A stretch of 64,000 bases of DNA, taken from the NCBI GenBank assembly GCA_022701365.1, contig JAKUHH010000201.1:186001-250000 (forward strand). Direction: 5' to 3'. The notes under the pieces were generated by a model, which was not told the DNA's origin, ran no database searches, and worked only from the letters and a program-made list of their open reading frames with translations. This document shows, one piece after another, positions 22,441-33,177 of the stretch. Source of the stretch: Mycocentrospora acerina. Taxonomy: Eukaryota > Ascomycota > Dothideomycetes > Pleosporales. Every line of letters begins with the position of its first letter. Positions within the stretch are counted from its first letter, which is position 1. Position numbers and translations under genes: made by a program.

Positions 22441-24950
22441 TTCTTATAATATTTACTTAGCTCTTTATAATAGTGCAATAGCAGCTGCTAATGTTAATTA
22501 AATTAGACCTTACTAAGACACCTTAGAGAAGAAGTTATGTAGATTTATAGGAGTAAATTTAAAATAAGAATAGCTAGAATACAAGTATAGATAATTCTTA
22601 ATAAAATCTAAGATTCTGCAGCAGCTTAAGTTTACGCTGCAGTATGACAGCTGCTAGCATTAATTTAATTAGACCTTACGAAGATACCTAATTATTAGTG
22701 TTATGTATGTTTACAAAATTAAATTTTAGATAGCATATCAATGCTGCGTAAGTAGATAACTAAGAACGAAATGCGTGAAGCTGCGTTGCTAAGTGTAACA
22801 ACGCAGGTTAGCAGAGAGTGATCTGAATAGGGTTTGAATGTCTACTGCAAGGCATATAGGAGTGCTAGGACTAGAGGAGAAACTAAAGATACTATTCTCT
22901 ACAACTAGAGGTCTTATATAAAAAGATATAGAAAAACTACTTTATAAAGCTCTATAGCCTGCACCCTTATATACCTGCTTCTTAGAGATTGCAGTCTAGG
23001 GTAGGTATGTAACAGGTAGCTTTTAGATAGGTGTTAGTTGGCTTCAGGGGCAAACTGGGATGTGACGCTGTTAATGTTACACTAAGGGGACAGGCAAAGA
23101 CTTCGTTGCAGCATAGCAGCTGCTAGCGTTAATTAAACTAGATCTTACTAAGTTACCTAACTAAAGTTGTTATACAGATTTATATTATTAAGTTTTAAAG
23201 GTATAGCTATGCTGCAAAAGTAGAAAACTTAAGACAAAATGTGTGAAGCTGCGTTACTTAGGGGAAAGACTACGCTGCAGCATAGCAGCTGCTAGCGCTG
23301 ATAAAATTAGACATAACTAGAAAACCTAACTAAAGTTGTAATGTAGAGTCATAATTTCACGTTTTAAAATAGACTACTAGACTGCGTAAGTAGACAACTA
23401 AGAACGAAATGTGCAAAGATGTGATGCAAAGGAGGTAGCGTAATAGCTGCCGCCCTTAATTAAACTAAACCCTACTAAGAAATCTGACTATTACTATAGT
23501 TTAGAGACATTATATCTAGTTTTTAGAAAGATTGCTTAACTGCAGGGGCAGATATCCTAGAACGAAATGTGCGAAGCTGTAATGCTAAAGAGGCACCTAG
23601 AGACTACGCTGCAGCATAACAGCTGCTAGCGTTAATAAAACTAGACTATACTTAGGAATCTAACTATTTATATCTCCTTCTATTATAAAATTAATATTTC
23701 AAAATCTTTGCTACAACGCGAGGGTCTGCAACCTAGAACAACATATGCAAGGCTGCTAAGGATGCAGCTAAAGACGCTGCTGCAGCACAGCAGCTGCCAG
23801 CCTTAATAGGATTTAATAATACTTTAGAATCTAATTTATCTGTATTAGTTTAATGTAAAATTAAAATTTTAAACACTCTGCTACAGTGCGAGAGTGCGTA
23901 GCATAGAACAAGGTAGGTAAAGTTGCTAAAGACTTTGTTGCTGCATAATAGCTGCTAGCGTTAATTTAACTATATCTTACTAAGACACCAAACCAAAGTC
24001 CTTAAATAGATTTATAAGATTAAGTTTTAAAAATGATATCTGTACTGCAGGTGCAGAAAACCTAGAACAAAATGCAAGAGGCTGCAGCAGCTAAAGACTA
24101 CGCTGTAGCATAACAGGTACTAGCGTTAATAGAATTAGACTATACTTAAGCATCTATCTATTTATGTCTTCTTTTTATGTAAAATCTAAAATTTTAGTAC
24201 TCTGCTACACTGCGAGGGTGTGCATCATAGAACAAAGTAGCAAAGTTGCTAAGGAGGCAGCTTAAGAATACGCTGCAGCATATTAACTGCTAGCGTTAAT
24301 AGAATTAGATTAGACTTAAAAATCTTACTTTAGATGTCTTTTTTGTTTATAAAATTTAAGTTTTAAGAACTCTGCTTTAATGCGAGAGTGTCTAGCATAG
24401 AATGAAGTAGCAGAGTTTAGAAGGAGACAGCTTAAGAATACGCTGCAGCATAACAGCTGCTAGCGTTAATAGAATTATACTATACTTAGAAATCTGTCTC
24501 TTTACATATTCTTTTAATGTAAAATCTAAATTTTTAGAACTCTACTACAGTGCTAGATTGTGCAGCATAGAACAAAGTAGCAAAGTTGTAAAGGAGACAG
24601 CTTAAGAATACGCTGCAGCATAATAACTGCTAGTGTTAATAGAATTAGACTATACTAAAAAATCTTACTTTTAAGGTCTTCTTTTTATTATAATATTTAA
24701 ATTATAAGAGCTTTGCTATAGTGCAAGAGCGTGCAGCATATAATAAATTACTATAAGACTACGTTGTAGCATAATAGCTGCTAGAATTTATAGAACTAGG
24801 TTAAACTAATCTATCTAACTCTAGTTATTAAATAGAGTTACAATTTTCTACTCTTATTAAGAATACTTTACTTCAGCAGTAGAGAATCTAGAACAAAATG
24901 CGTGAAACAGCACTGCTAAGGAAAAAGCTTAAGACGTTGCAGCAGCTGTA
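22440..24950. repeat. Satellite array, about 14 units of ~166 bp
   Basis: A conserved core of the form CGCTGCAGCATAACAGCTGC followed by TAGCGTTAAT recurs with its TGCTAG element at about 22486, 22652, 23121, 23290, 23449, 23624, 23795, 23953, 24118, 24288, 24458, 24628, 24779 and 24947. Spacings are 151-175 bp, except one of 469 bp that contains LTR copy C. Each unit also carries an (A/T)-rich middle and a GAACxAAATGxG(T/C)GAAGCTGC-like tail. The core is an imperfect inverted repeat (GCAGC...GCTGC). Units have diverged by many A/T-directed substitutions. No coding potential. Confidence 0.88.
22789..23086 (-). mobile_element. Solo LTR copy C (288 bp) with target duplication CTAAG
   Basis: The element at 22794-23081 is an inverted copy of A and B: TGTAACAACGCAGG at its left and GTTAATGTTACA at its right, giving a TGTAAC/GTTACA terminal inverted repeat. 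CTAAG flanks both sides (22789-22793 and 23082-23086). It interrupts one satellite spacing, so it inserted after the array formed. Confidence 0.88.
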
Positions 24951-25234
24951 TAAGATTTACAACAGCACATCCTAACTTACCTCTAAGTTAACTATTAGCA
25001 GTCTAAACGCTACTTGCTCTGTACCTACTCTAAATAGTACTTTTAAATAAAAATAGTAAATAATTTTCTAAGTTATTAGGCTTTAGAAAGTACGTTTTTA
25101 ATCTTTTTATTTATTACTTATAAGTATAGAGAACAGTATCTTTAGTGTATCTTTTAGTTTAAGCACTCCTTTGTGCCTCGCAGTAGACATTTGGACTCTA
25201 TATAGATTACTCTGTTCTTACCAGCGTTATTGGT
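24947..25234 (+). mobile_element. LTR copy D, degraded
   Basis: Begins TGTATAAGATTTACAACAGC at the core of the last satellite unit and ends near CCAGCGTTATTGG. Internal landmarks shared with A/B: CCTCTAAGTTAACTATTAG, AGAGAACAGTATCTTTAGT and AGCACTCCTTTGTGCC. More diverged than A-C; no target duplication found. Confidence 0.6.
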
Positions 25235-26103
25235 AATGTAATGTTATAAATGTTACGTAATAATGTGATTTTCATTGTTAATTATTCTTTTTTTGTTTTT
25301 TCTTTTAACTTTAGCGTTCTATTACAATACGCATTAAAGTAGCTTTTGTTCTCTAAACTTATTTTATTTTAAAACCTTAGATTATTTTTTACTGTTAATT
25401 TTAAAACAACTTTTGTAATAGTATTTTAGTTAATTTTTCTACTACTTTATTACTATCAGAATTTTAAAAGCCTTTTCTAAGAATAGTAGGAGATTAGATT
25501 AAGTAGAGCAGTTAAACCAGCTATAGGGGTTAAATCGCTTAGAAATGCCCTAAGGAATTTACAAAGCAAAAGTCTATAAAAAGAAACAAGATAACAAGTT
25601 TTTTATCTTATGCAGATGTTTTTAAATCTGCTGCTAGTTAAGGATGAAGAGCTTGTTTTAAAGTTAATAGACGTTAGCTACAGGGCTGCTTCGCCATTTC
25701 TAGGTTAGTGTCATTTAGTGCCTCCTGCCTTCCTACCTCCTCCTACTTCGTTGTTAATGGCGCGCAATGACACAAAATATGACGGATGCAGATCGTAAGA
25801 GCATACAAGAACCTGTTTGTGAAACGTCGTGCAGTTATCTTTTGGTCGCTTTACTGTCCAATATGAAGCTAATGTGGAACTAGACCGACAAGCTTGTCTT
25901 GCCCAATTCTGCCGAACCTAATAATTTCCCGCTTGCCGCTGCCCTGAAGCATACCTCGTTCAGATCTTCACAATTTCCACATATTTCGCGAGGACCTTCG
26001 CTTTTAACAGGCTTGCTAAGTCTAGGGCAGGATCGCGTTACCATTCCAGTATCGCTGTAAGCCTGCATTAAAAAGCCCTTTATATCCAACCCCCTCGCAA
26101 ATC
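25235..26103. repeat. Right edge of AT-rich block and promoter of AIM9-like gene
   Basis: AT-rich decay continues to about 25700, after which composition becomes normal. The last 300-400 bp should contain the promoter of the next gene. No other gene is supported. Confidence 0.45.
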
Positions 26104-27937
26104 ATGATCTCACGAACAACGCCATTTCGACGAGTGTTACAGTTATCGTTCAGACAAAACAAGTCGATCATCAAACGTTCTCGAAGATTTAGTAGTAAAT
26201 CAGCCCCATCTCGAGTCGATGTTCAAGACGTCATGGACCATAATCACGAACTGTTCGAATATACTTCTGGAAGATGGATGTAAGGTTGCACTGAATGGTG
26301 CATTCAAAATCTAGAAAATTCTGACTTCATCTTTTAGATATAACGAAGACATGCGGCTAGCTGAAAGACGTGTGTCCTTCAACGTCGAAGAGCTTAAGAA
26401 AGCCGCTGCAAGCTCTATCAACAAGTCTGAGTATGATGTTAAGAGCCTTCAAAAGTTGGCTGAGGGCGGCTTCAACCGAATATTTGAAATAGGCATGAGA
26501 GATGGGACCTCTGTTATCGCTCGACTTCCCTATCCATCCACATTACCGCGACGCTTAGCCGTAGCTAGTGAAGTCGCGACAATGGACTTTGTCCGCGCAC
26601 GTGGCATTCCAACTCCACGAATATTAGGGTACGCCATCGATGAGAATCCTGTTGGCTCGGAGTACATTTTGATGGAAAAATTACCCGGAAAACCAATTGG
26701 GGACGCTTGGTTCGATCTATCTGAACAGCAAAGGCTCCAAGTTTTGCATGATGTTGTCGAGCTTGAATCTAAGCTGTTCAGCATTCAAATGCCTGCTATT
26801 GGAAGCATATACTACGCTCACGATCTAAAATCAAATACCCCAAAGGTGATGATACCTGGAGTGGACGGTCAGTTTTGCGTGGGTCCGTACACTGGCCTTC
26901 GTTGGTGGTTTGGCGAGCGTGAGAATCTGGACATTGATCGAGGGCCACGTAAGTATCAATTACGACTTCGATATTCATGAAACTCACCTTGTTTAGACAG
27001 TGATACTCTTCATGCCCTTCAAGCTCCAGCTGAGAAAGAGCTAGCCTGGATACGTAAGTACGGACGACCCCGATATCCATTTCACCGGCAACACAGAGAA
27101 GCTTTCCAGTACGAGAAACAAGACCCAATGGTCCACGCAGACTCCTTAGAGAAATTTCTGCGTTTGGCTCAGCACCTCATACCAACAAGTCCGGAGCTCA
27201 ACTTTCCCGTCCTTCGCCATCCCGATATACAGCCAAATAACATCTTTGTAAGCGAGGATTATAAAGTTATTAGTCTCATTGACTGGCAGCATGCCACCGT
27301 TCTCCCAACGTTTCTTGCCGCTGGTATACCAGACTCGTTCCAAAATTATAGCGATGCCGAGTCAAGATATTTCACGCCCCCACATCCCCCAGCTCACCTC
27401 GATTCTCTGGACAAATTCGAGCGTGCCCAGGCTCAAGAGGAGTTTCGTTGCAGACACGTACACTTCTTCTATCTGGGCTTCACTCAACGATTAAACCAAC
27501 GACATTGGCGTGTTTTTGAAGAAGAGACAGACCTGCTCAGGCGCCGAATCTTTGATCATGCCAGTGAACCATGGGAGGGCCTCAATACATCTCTTCAGTA
27601 CGACCTTGTTCAAGTATCACAAACTTGGAAAAAAATCGCTCCCCCAAATCACGGTGGCACTGCACCAACATGTCCTATTTCTTTCACACAAGAAGAATCT
27701 GAACGACTCGATGCTCTAGATGACTCACATCGTGATGCAGATGGCGACGTGAAACAGATCAACGAACTTCTTGGTATAGCATCTGACGGATGGACCCCGA
27801 ACGAGCGATTCGAATATGCCAAGAATAAAGCAGTTGAGATCCGCGAACAAGCACTTGGTTCAGTAGATGACGACCCCTGGCTGAAAGAAATGTCTAGGCG
27901 GCACTGGCCTTTCGATGATTACGATGAGAATGAGTGA
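26104..27937 (+). CDS. Mitochondrial APH-fold protein, AIM9-like
   Basis: Member of the aminoglycoside-phosphotransferase/choline-kinase fold family related to yeast Aim9 (altered inheritance of mitochondria). Exons 26104-26279, 26338-26948, 26997-27937 give 575 aa, the family's usual size. The N-terminus MISRTTPFRRVLQLSFRQNK is basic and lacks acids, as in a mitochondrial presequence. Next come FEYTSGRWIYNED and MRLAERRVSF, the nucleotide-binding lobe (LAEGGFNRIFEI, VIARLPYP), the catalytic loop RHPDIQPNNIFV (Asp and Asn kept) and the metal-binding SLIDWQHA. All expected kinase residues seem present, so catalysis is possible; the substrate is unknown. It is intact although next to the RIP-affected block. 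Splicing is well supported because each junction restores family sequence. Confidence 0.9.
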
Positions 27938-29434
27938 GAAGTAATTGACGATGTTATGTTGTGCTCAACACCTCGTCGACTAATGTATCACCATTAGTGT
28001 GAATGAATTACAAATCTACCTACAGAAGGAAACGCCATGTAACTATATTTATGGTCGCAGACTCCGGCGAGTGTATCATAGTAGTACAAAGAAAGGAACT
28101 ATGGCGTGTACGAAATCTTAAATAAAGCCCAAGTGCAGTCGGGCAGCGATCGTTAGAGTGAACTACTTTCAAATCGTAGCGAATGGAAATAATCATGTTA
28201 GCATGAGAGCATTCGTGTAACAAAGAACGCGTCTGCTGAATTATTTTTCACTGTCCGTGTGACTGGTTAAGTGTCTAGATATAAATGCGCAACAAGCGGT
28301 GGAAGTTCTTCTTGTGGGATGGATGACAGAGGAAAATTTGAAAGGCTCTATGGAGATGAGGAATATTCAATTTTGTGGTACCCGTTTCCACTTCATTTCA
28401 CTTCACCTTCAATTTAGAACGTTGGAACAATAGACTACCTTCATGAGAAAGTGGCCCTGACTTGGGCCCCACCGGCCCTCCTGCGCTTGAAGAAGCTGTT
28501 GTAGTTTATGAAAAAGATATCGTTCTTGGAATGATCGAATAGTAAATAATGCTCGGTCTCCTATGGACAAGTTCTCGGCAAGGAAAGAGCTGACAACACT
28601 CAGGCTCGGAGATGATCTACTGTCACTAGGAATGGAGATGAAAACGTTGAATTTAATCAATACTCTGTCTCTATTGAAAAAGGCCCAAGAATAGATATTA
28701 CGTAGCTTTGAAATGAGAAGACTGAGGCTGGGAGTTAATCTGATGGGAATCCCCTGCTGAAAACATTCAAACGGATACGATACCTCCTAAGGCTTGCGCA
28801 AGACGATCCAGTTGATACCAAAGAAACTCCGGTCAAAGAAAAGATAAGCTAATCAAATTCTAGGCTCATAGTAACCTGAACGCTGTATGGTCTCTAGAGG
28901 AAGCTACGGGGTTGGAGGCTGAAGCACGAATATTGATTCCAGATCCCAGGGTAGAATATCATAACAATGGCTTTAAAGCAACACCACGAAAGGTGGCGTA
29001 TCAGACAGAAGAATTCATTCTCAAAGTTGAATGGTAGAATGTGACAGGTACGATTATTTGTGGGTTTACGTTGCCTCAACATATTTAAATTTGATATGCA
29101 CTCGCGAATTCACCAACACTTTTCTAAATTTTTTAATTCTTCCATGTCAAAAGAATGGCTAATTTTTTTACAGCTACAAGTTGTTCTCAAACCTTGATTG
29201 AAGTTAATTTAATGTCGTAATTGTGATAAGCGTAACATTGAGGATTCTACTGGATGAGCGCGGTGCCAATGGCTTGATAGCTTATGCTTTTGATGACTTG
29301 GCACCCCACCGTCCCCCTATTGTATACCATCCTGATCCCGCAATAGTTCTCACCATCGCCTATTCCAACTCCTGTCCAAGACTTTCTGGGTCACTAGTGG
29401 TTAATTCTTGAACTCTGGCTGTCACCTAATACAC
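27938..29434. other. Intergenic region, no gene recognised
   Basis: About 1.5 kb with only short unconvincing frames on both strands. It separates the AIM9-like gene from the divergent kinase gene, whose promoter presumably lies at the right end. Confidence 0.45.
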
Positions 29435-30547
29435 ATGTCTTCTCACTTTCGGACGGGGCAAATCCTCAAAGGTAGAACTGGAACTTACGCCGTCATAAAA
29501 CAAGTCCAAGAGACTGTTTGGTTCGCAAAGTAAGCAGATTATAAATCATTTAAGACATAAATTGACCACTATTAGGAATCGTCAGGCACAGGGAACTGTA
29601 GTAATCAAAAGCGTTCAAGGTCATCCAAGAGTAGAAAATGAACGAGATGTTCTTAAACGGCTTCAGTACCGTACTCCCTTCCTCCGACCACTGGTTGATG
29701 AAATTGAAAAGCCTTCCACTCCTACAGCTATTGCTCTAAGATACCTTGAAAGTAATCTTCTAAATGAGTCCATCGAAGCCCCATTAAATCGGAAGGAGCT
29801 CAAGCACGTATGCCGGTGCATTCTGGAAGCGCTGAAGGTCGTTCACGAAGATAATCTCGTACACACAGGTAAGAGCCAATAACTAACTTAATAATTATCT
29901 AACAAATTTTAAAGATGTCAAACTTGATAACGTTTTCGTCAACTTACAAGAAGATGACAATCGTTTCTCTGATGTTCAACTTGGAGATCTAGGTGAATGC
30001 TACTCTGCAAGTTCAGAATGGGCTACATCTGGAACGCTGCTTGGAACACCAATATGGTCAAGCCCAGAAGTCCTGATGGGGATGCCATGGAATACTGCTG
30101 CAGACATCTGGTCATTCGGGACTATAGTATGTAAATTTTAATCTTTGGAGATGTTTATCATTTTGAACAAATGCTAATGCAAGCATTTTCAAGTTGATAA
30201 GCCTAATTTATGATGGAGATTTTAATCTATTTCGACCAAAGGTGGATCGACACCACGAAGAATACATAGTAGCCATTGTGATGGAACAATTCCGCTACTT
30301 TGGACCTTTCCCCGCGACAATTTCAGATATCGCAAGTCCAGAAACGGTTCAATCAATATTGTGGTTGATGCAAGAGATTCCAGATGAAAAACTGACTCCA
30401 TTTGCCTGGACAACGGAGAGAGAAGTTACAAAGAAAGACAAAGAATTCATTGGGAAAATCATGAAGCTTGACTGGAGAGAGAGACCGACAGCAAAGGAAT
30501 TACTAGAAGACAAATGGTGGGATGATGACGAAAGTGAGGCAGTATGA
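29435..30547 (+). CDS. Divergent small protein-kinase-like protein
   Basis: Four exons (29435-29529, 29576-29868, 29915-30126, 30194-30547) give 317 aa, little more than a kinase core. Visible elements: beta-3 lysine in GTVVIKSV (K43), catalytic loop LVHTDVKLDNVF with HTD instead of HRD (D130, N135 kept), LGDLGE instead of DFG (D154 kept), GTPIWSSPEV in place of the APE motif, and AADIWSFGTI (helix F). The usual glycine-rich loop is weak (GRTGTYAVIK). The key Lys/Asp/Asn/Asp set suggests it may still bind ATP and act. This type belongs to an expanded group of fungal kinases without clear one-to-one yeast counterparts. Upstream and downstream are gene-free. Confidence 0.82.
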
Positions 30548-31175
30548 GAACAATATACTTCTGTACATCAATCAAATTGCTAACTCCCTTCTTACAGGCC
30601 TCAAATGTAGTGAGACTATACAGCCAGTCGGTAGCTGTGGAAGTGGCCAACCTTGCATCGTGACTTTCGTAAGGCCTGATTGCAAATAGAGCATCGTCGC
30701 AGTTTGAGACATGCGTAAGACTCACAAAGCAAAAACAACAGATGATGCTTTCGGCGCCGTGGAATAGTCACGAAATTGCAGACAAGGTGTATTTTGTCAT
30801 GTCACGTGGATGAAGCGTACAGAAATGTAGATGTACCATTAGCTTAGGCTTTAATTTTTTATTGTCCCGATTTAACGTTAGAGCTTTGTGAATATTTAAA
30901 TAGAGAATGCGATTTCGATAGTGAGTGAAACATCATAGTAAAAATCAATATTTTTTAAAATAAAGAATCTCGCACAATATCGTCGCCACAACATAACAAA
31001 GACGCGCAAAAGCGATTAAATTTCTCTCAACTGCGAGCACTCGGTACTCCAGCATCATCAACTTTCATGCAATTGTAGTAAATCCCATATTTTCAATCAT
31101 CCCAAAATAAGAAGATTGAACAGTTAATGAATAAATAAATATTTACAATTAAGATGTTCAGCAATACATGCTTAC
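30548..31175. other. Convergent 3' intergenic region
   Basis: No gene seen. AT-rich stretches from 30840 to 31160 lie past the end of the GH131 gene. Confidence 0.45.
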
Positions 31176-32406
31176 TCAGTTGATTCCCTCCTTTACCTTA
31201 AGCCAAGCAATAAGCTGCTTGAGCGTGAATCTTTCAGGTAGAACAGGGTTAGAGCCTGAGCCAGATCCAGCTGTGGCAGTGGGAGCAGCAGCGGTAGCAG
31301 AAGTGGAAGAGGCAACAGGAATGACAGATGTAACAAGGGTGGATGGGGCGACACGAGTGGAAGAGGCAATAGAAGTCTTAACGGCCGCAGCAGATGATGA
31401 TGCCACAGGAGTCTCGACTACAACCGCGGCTGTCGAAGAAGCGGCAGCGGTAGAAGAAGCGACAACAGCGGTAGAAGAGACGACAGCAACGGTAGAAGAG
31501 GCGACAGCAACGGTAGAAGAGGCGACAGCTGCAGTAGAAGATGCAACAGCAGCAACCGAAGATGCAGCTGGCCCCGCTGCATTGCCCGAGCCTCCAGCAC
31601 TGTTGACCGATGTTGTAAGCTCGCCGCTCTCAACGTACACACCGCTGAAGTACCAATCCTCAGCACCCGGTGCGTCGTTACTGCCAGGCAAACGGAGAAC
31701 ACCCAGATGCCAGTCAGCACCATTAGACGAAGTGCTAGCAGTAAGAGGACCAGCAGTCTTGGTCAAGGGGCTGCTGCCAGTCGAATGCCAGAAAGTAACT
31801 GAACCAGCATCAAAATCGATTTCATAAGCGACGTTGTGCCATTCATCGGCAACCAGTTCAACTTCCCACTTCGATACGCCGCCCACATGCCACTGCAGCT
31901 TATTGTTGGCTTGCCCGCCGTACTTGAGCTCAGTGAAGTGGCTTTCGAAAAAGGCAATCTGGTGCTCGTTGGTCGTGATTGGTGCGTTGTCGGCAGCTGT
32001 CTTGACCGAGAAGTGGTAGTAAACCTTGCCCTTGTTGATAGCGGCGGTGGTTTGAGGGATAAGCTCAGTCCTCAGCATGGTCTGGCCATTCCATTTGGCG
32101 GTCTCATCGATGGTAATCTTGACACCCTGCTTCGAGCCAGTATCGGCGGGGTTCTTGTACGTGGAGGCGAGGTTGACGTATTTGTCAACTGTTCCTGAGC
32201 CGTGAATATAGTACTGGTAGGCGCCAACCGGGTTGGAGAAAGACCATTTCTCGAGGTCCGAGCTCGAGGTCATGTCGTTAAACCGTCCATCCCAGACAAT
32301 TGTGCCTATTATGCATGTCAACATCTACAATGCCATCATTTGGTTTCAGAGACCCACCAGACACAGCGCTGACGAGCGCACTCAAGATAGCAATCTTTCC
32401 AAACAT
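31176..32406 (-). CDS. Secreted GH131 beta-glucanase with Ser/Thr/Ala linker
   Basis: Glycoside hydrolase family 131 enzymes act on beta-1,3/1,4/1,6-glucans and are common in plant-associated fungi. Exons 32406-32358 and 32305-31176 encode 392 aa. A signal peptide (MFGKIAILSALVSAVSG) precedes the catalytic domain (about residues 18-255), which shows GTIVWDGRFNDM, NPVGAYQYYIHG, MLRTELIPQT, HQIAFFESHFTELKYG and ADWHLGVLRLP. A low-complexity tail (~265-365) of VASSTxAV-type repeats, likely O-glycosylated, ends in LPERFTLKQLIAWLKVKEG, a short C-terminal motif resembling tails on other fungal secreted carbohydrate-active proteins. There is no transmembrane segment after the signal peptide. The linker's DNA contains short repeats prone to length change. 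Confidence 0.92.
31420..31580 (-). repeat. Short tandem repeats in the GH131 linker
   Basis: The plus-strand word GTAGAAGAGGCGACAGCAAC recurs at ~18-21-bp intervals, encoding VASSTxAV units on the minus strand. Some units are identical, giving scope for replication slippage. Confidence 0.75.
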
Positions 32407-33143
32407 TTTGAATTGAAATCGAACAGAGACCAGCTGTACGAAGAATGAGAATATCAGCTACGGAATGAAAAATGAAGGACAGTAGTGAGCGAAAAATGAA
32501 AGACAGTAGTGGGATAGATGAGACATGATGGCCAAAGGCTCAATATTAAGTGCAGTTTACATTAGAGCGTTGCCATCAAGGCGCAAACACACCCGCTGGC
32601 TAAACCCTGCACATTAATATCCTGGAAACGAAACGTCGATTGCAGGATCGTTCGGGACGGCACAAACCTGCATTGAGTAACTTGCTCTTGGCTAGTCCCG
32701 AATAGCCGCTGGCCCTCCATGCAAATGCATCTTTTCAGTACCGGCCGAACGGTTCCGGGTCGACTCTGACCATCGCGCGCGGTACTAGAACACGAGTCTT
32801 GCTGATGTGGCTGTGGGCACAAGCTGTACTGACAGGAATCTGGATTGCATGACAGCCGTTAGATGGTGAAGCGATCGTATGAAACATCTGGGTCCTCTGA
32901 ACTAAGCCGCATTGTGCGAAACCTAGACCCACAAAATGCTTGTTTGAGAGTAGCGCACTAGGTTTGGTAATGAAGGATTTCTGAACCGCTCCCTCATGTT
33001 TCAGCATGTACAATGTAAGACCAGAGCGGAGATTAGCTCTTATTCTTGTCGCGCGCTACATGCTAATTTCCTGAATCTTCAAAAAGGTGCAACGGCATCT
33101 GACCGAAAAAGAAAAGGATACACAAGAAAACAAAAGAGAGCAA
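32407..33143. other. Promoter side of GH131 gene, no further gene
   Basis: Contains a short direct duplication (AAATGAAGGACAGTAGTGAG / AAATGAAAGACAGTAGTGGG near 32467 and 32491) within the promoter of the GH131 gene. No other gene is supported. Confidence 0.45.
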
Positions 33144-33177
33144 AAGAAGAAGAAGAAGAAGAAGAAGAAGAAGAAGG
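33144..33177 (+). repeat. GAA trinucleotide microsatellite
   Basis: About eleven consecutive AGA/GAA units in a purine-rich stretch. There is no sign that it is translated. Confidence 0.9.

Noticed and set aside
22440..24950. Regular array considered as a CRISPR
   Set aside because: Unit length of ~166 bp, degenerate spacers sharing sequence between units and fungal context exclude a CRISPR array.
31168..31827. Plus-strand open frame of 219 codons rich in Ala, Val, Glu and Thr
   Set aside because: Antisense of the repetitive GH131 linker.
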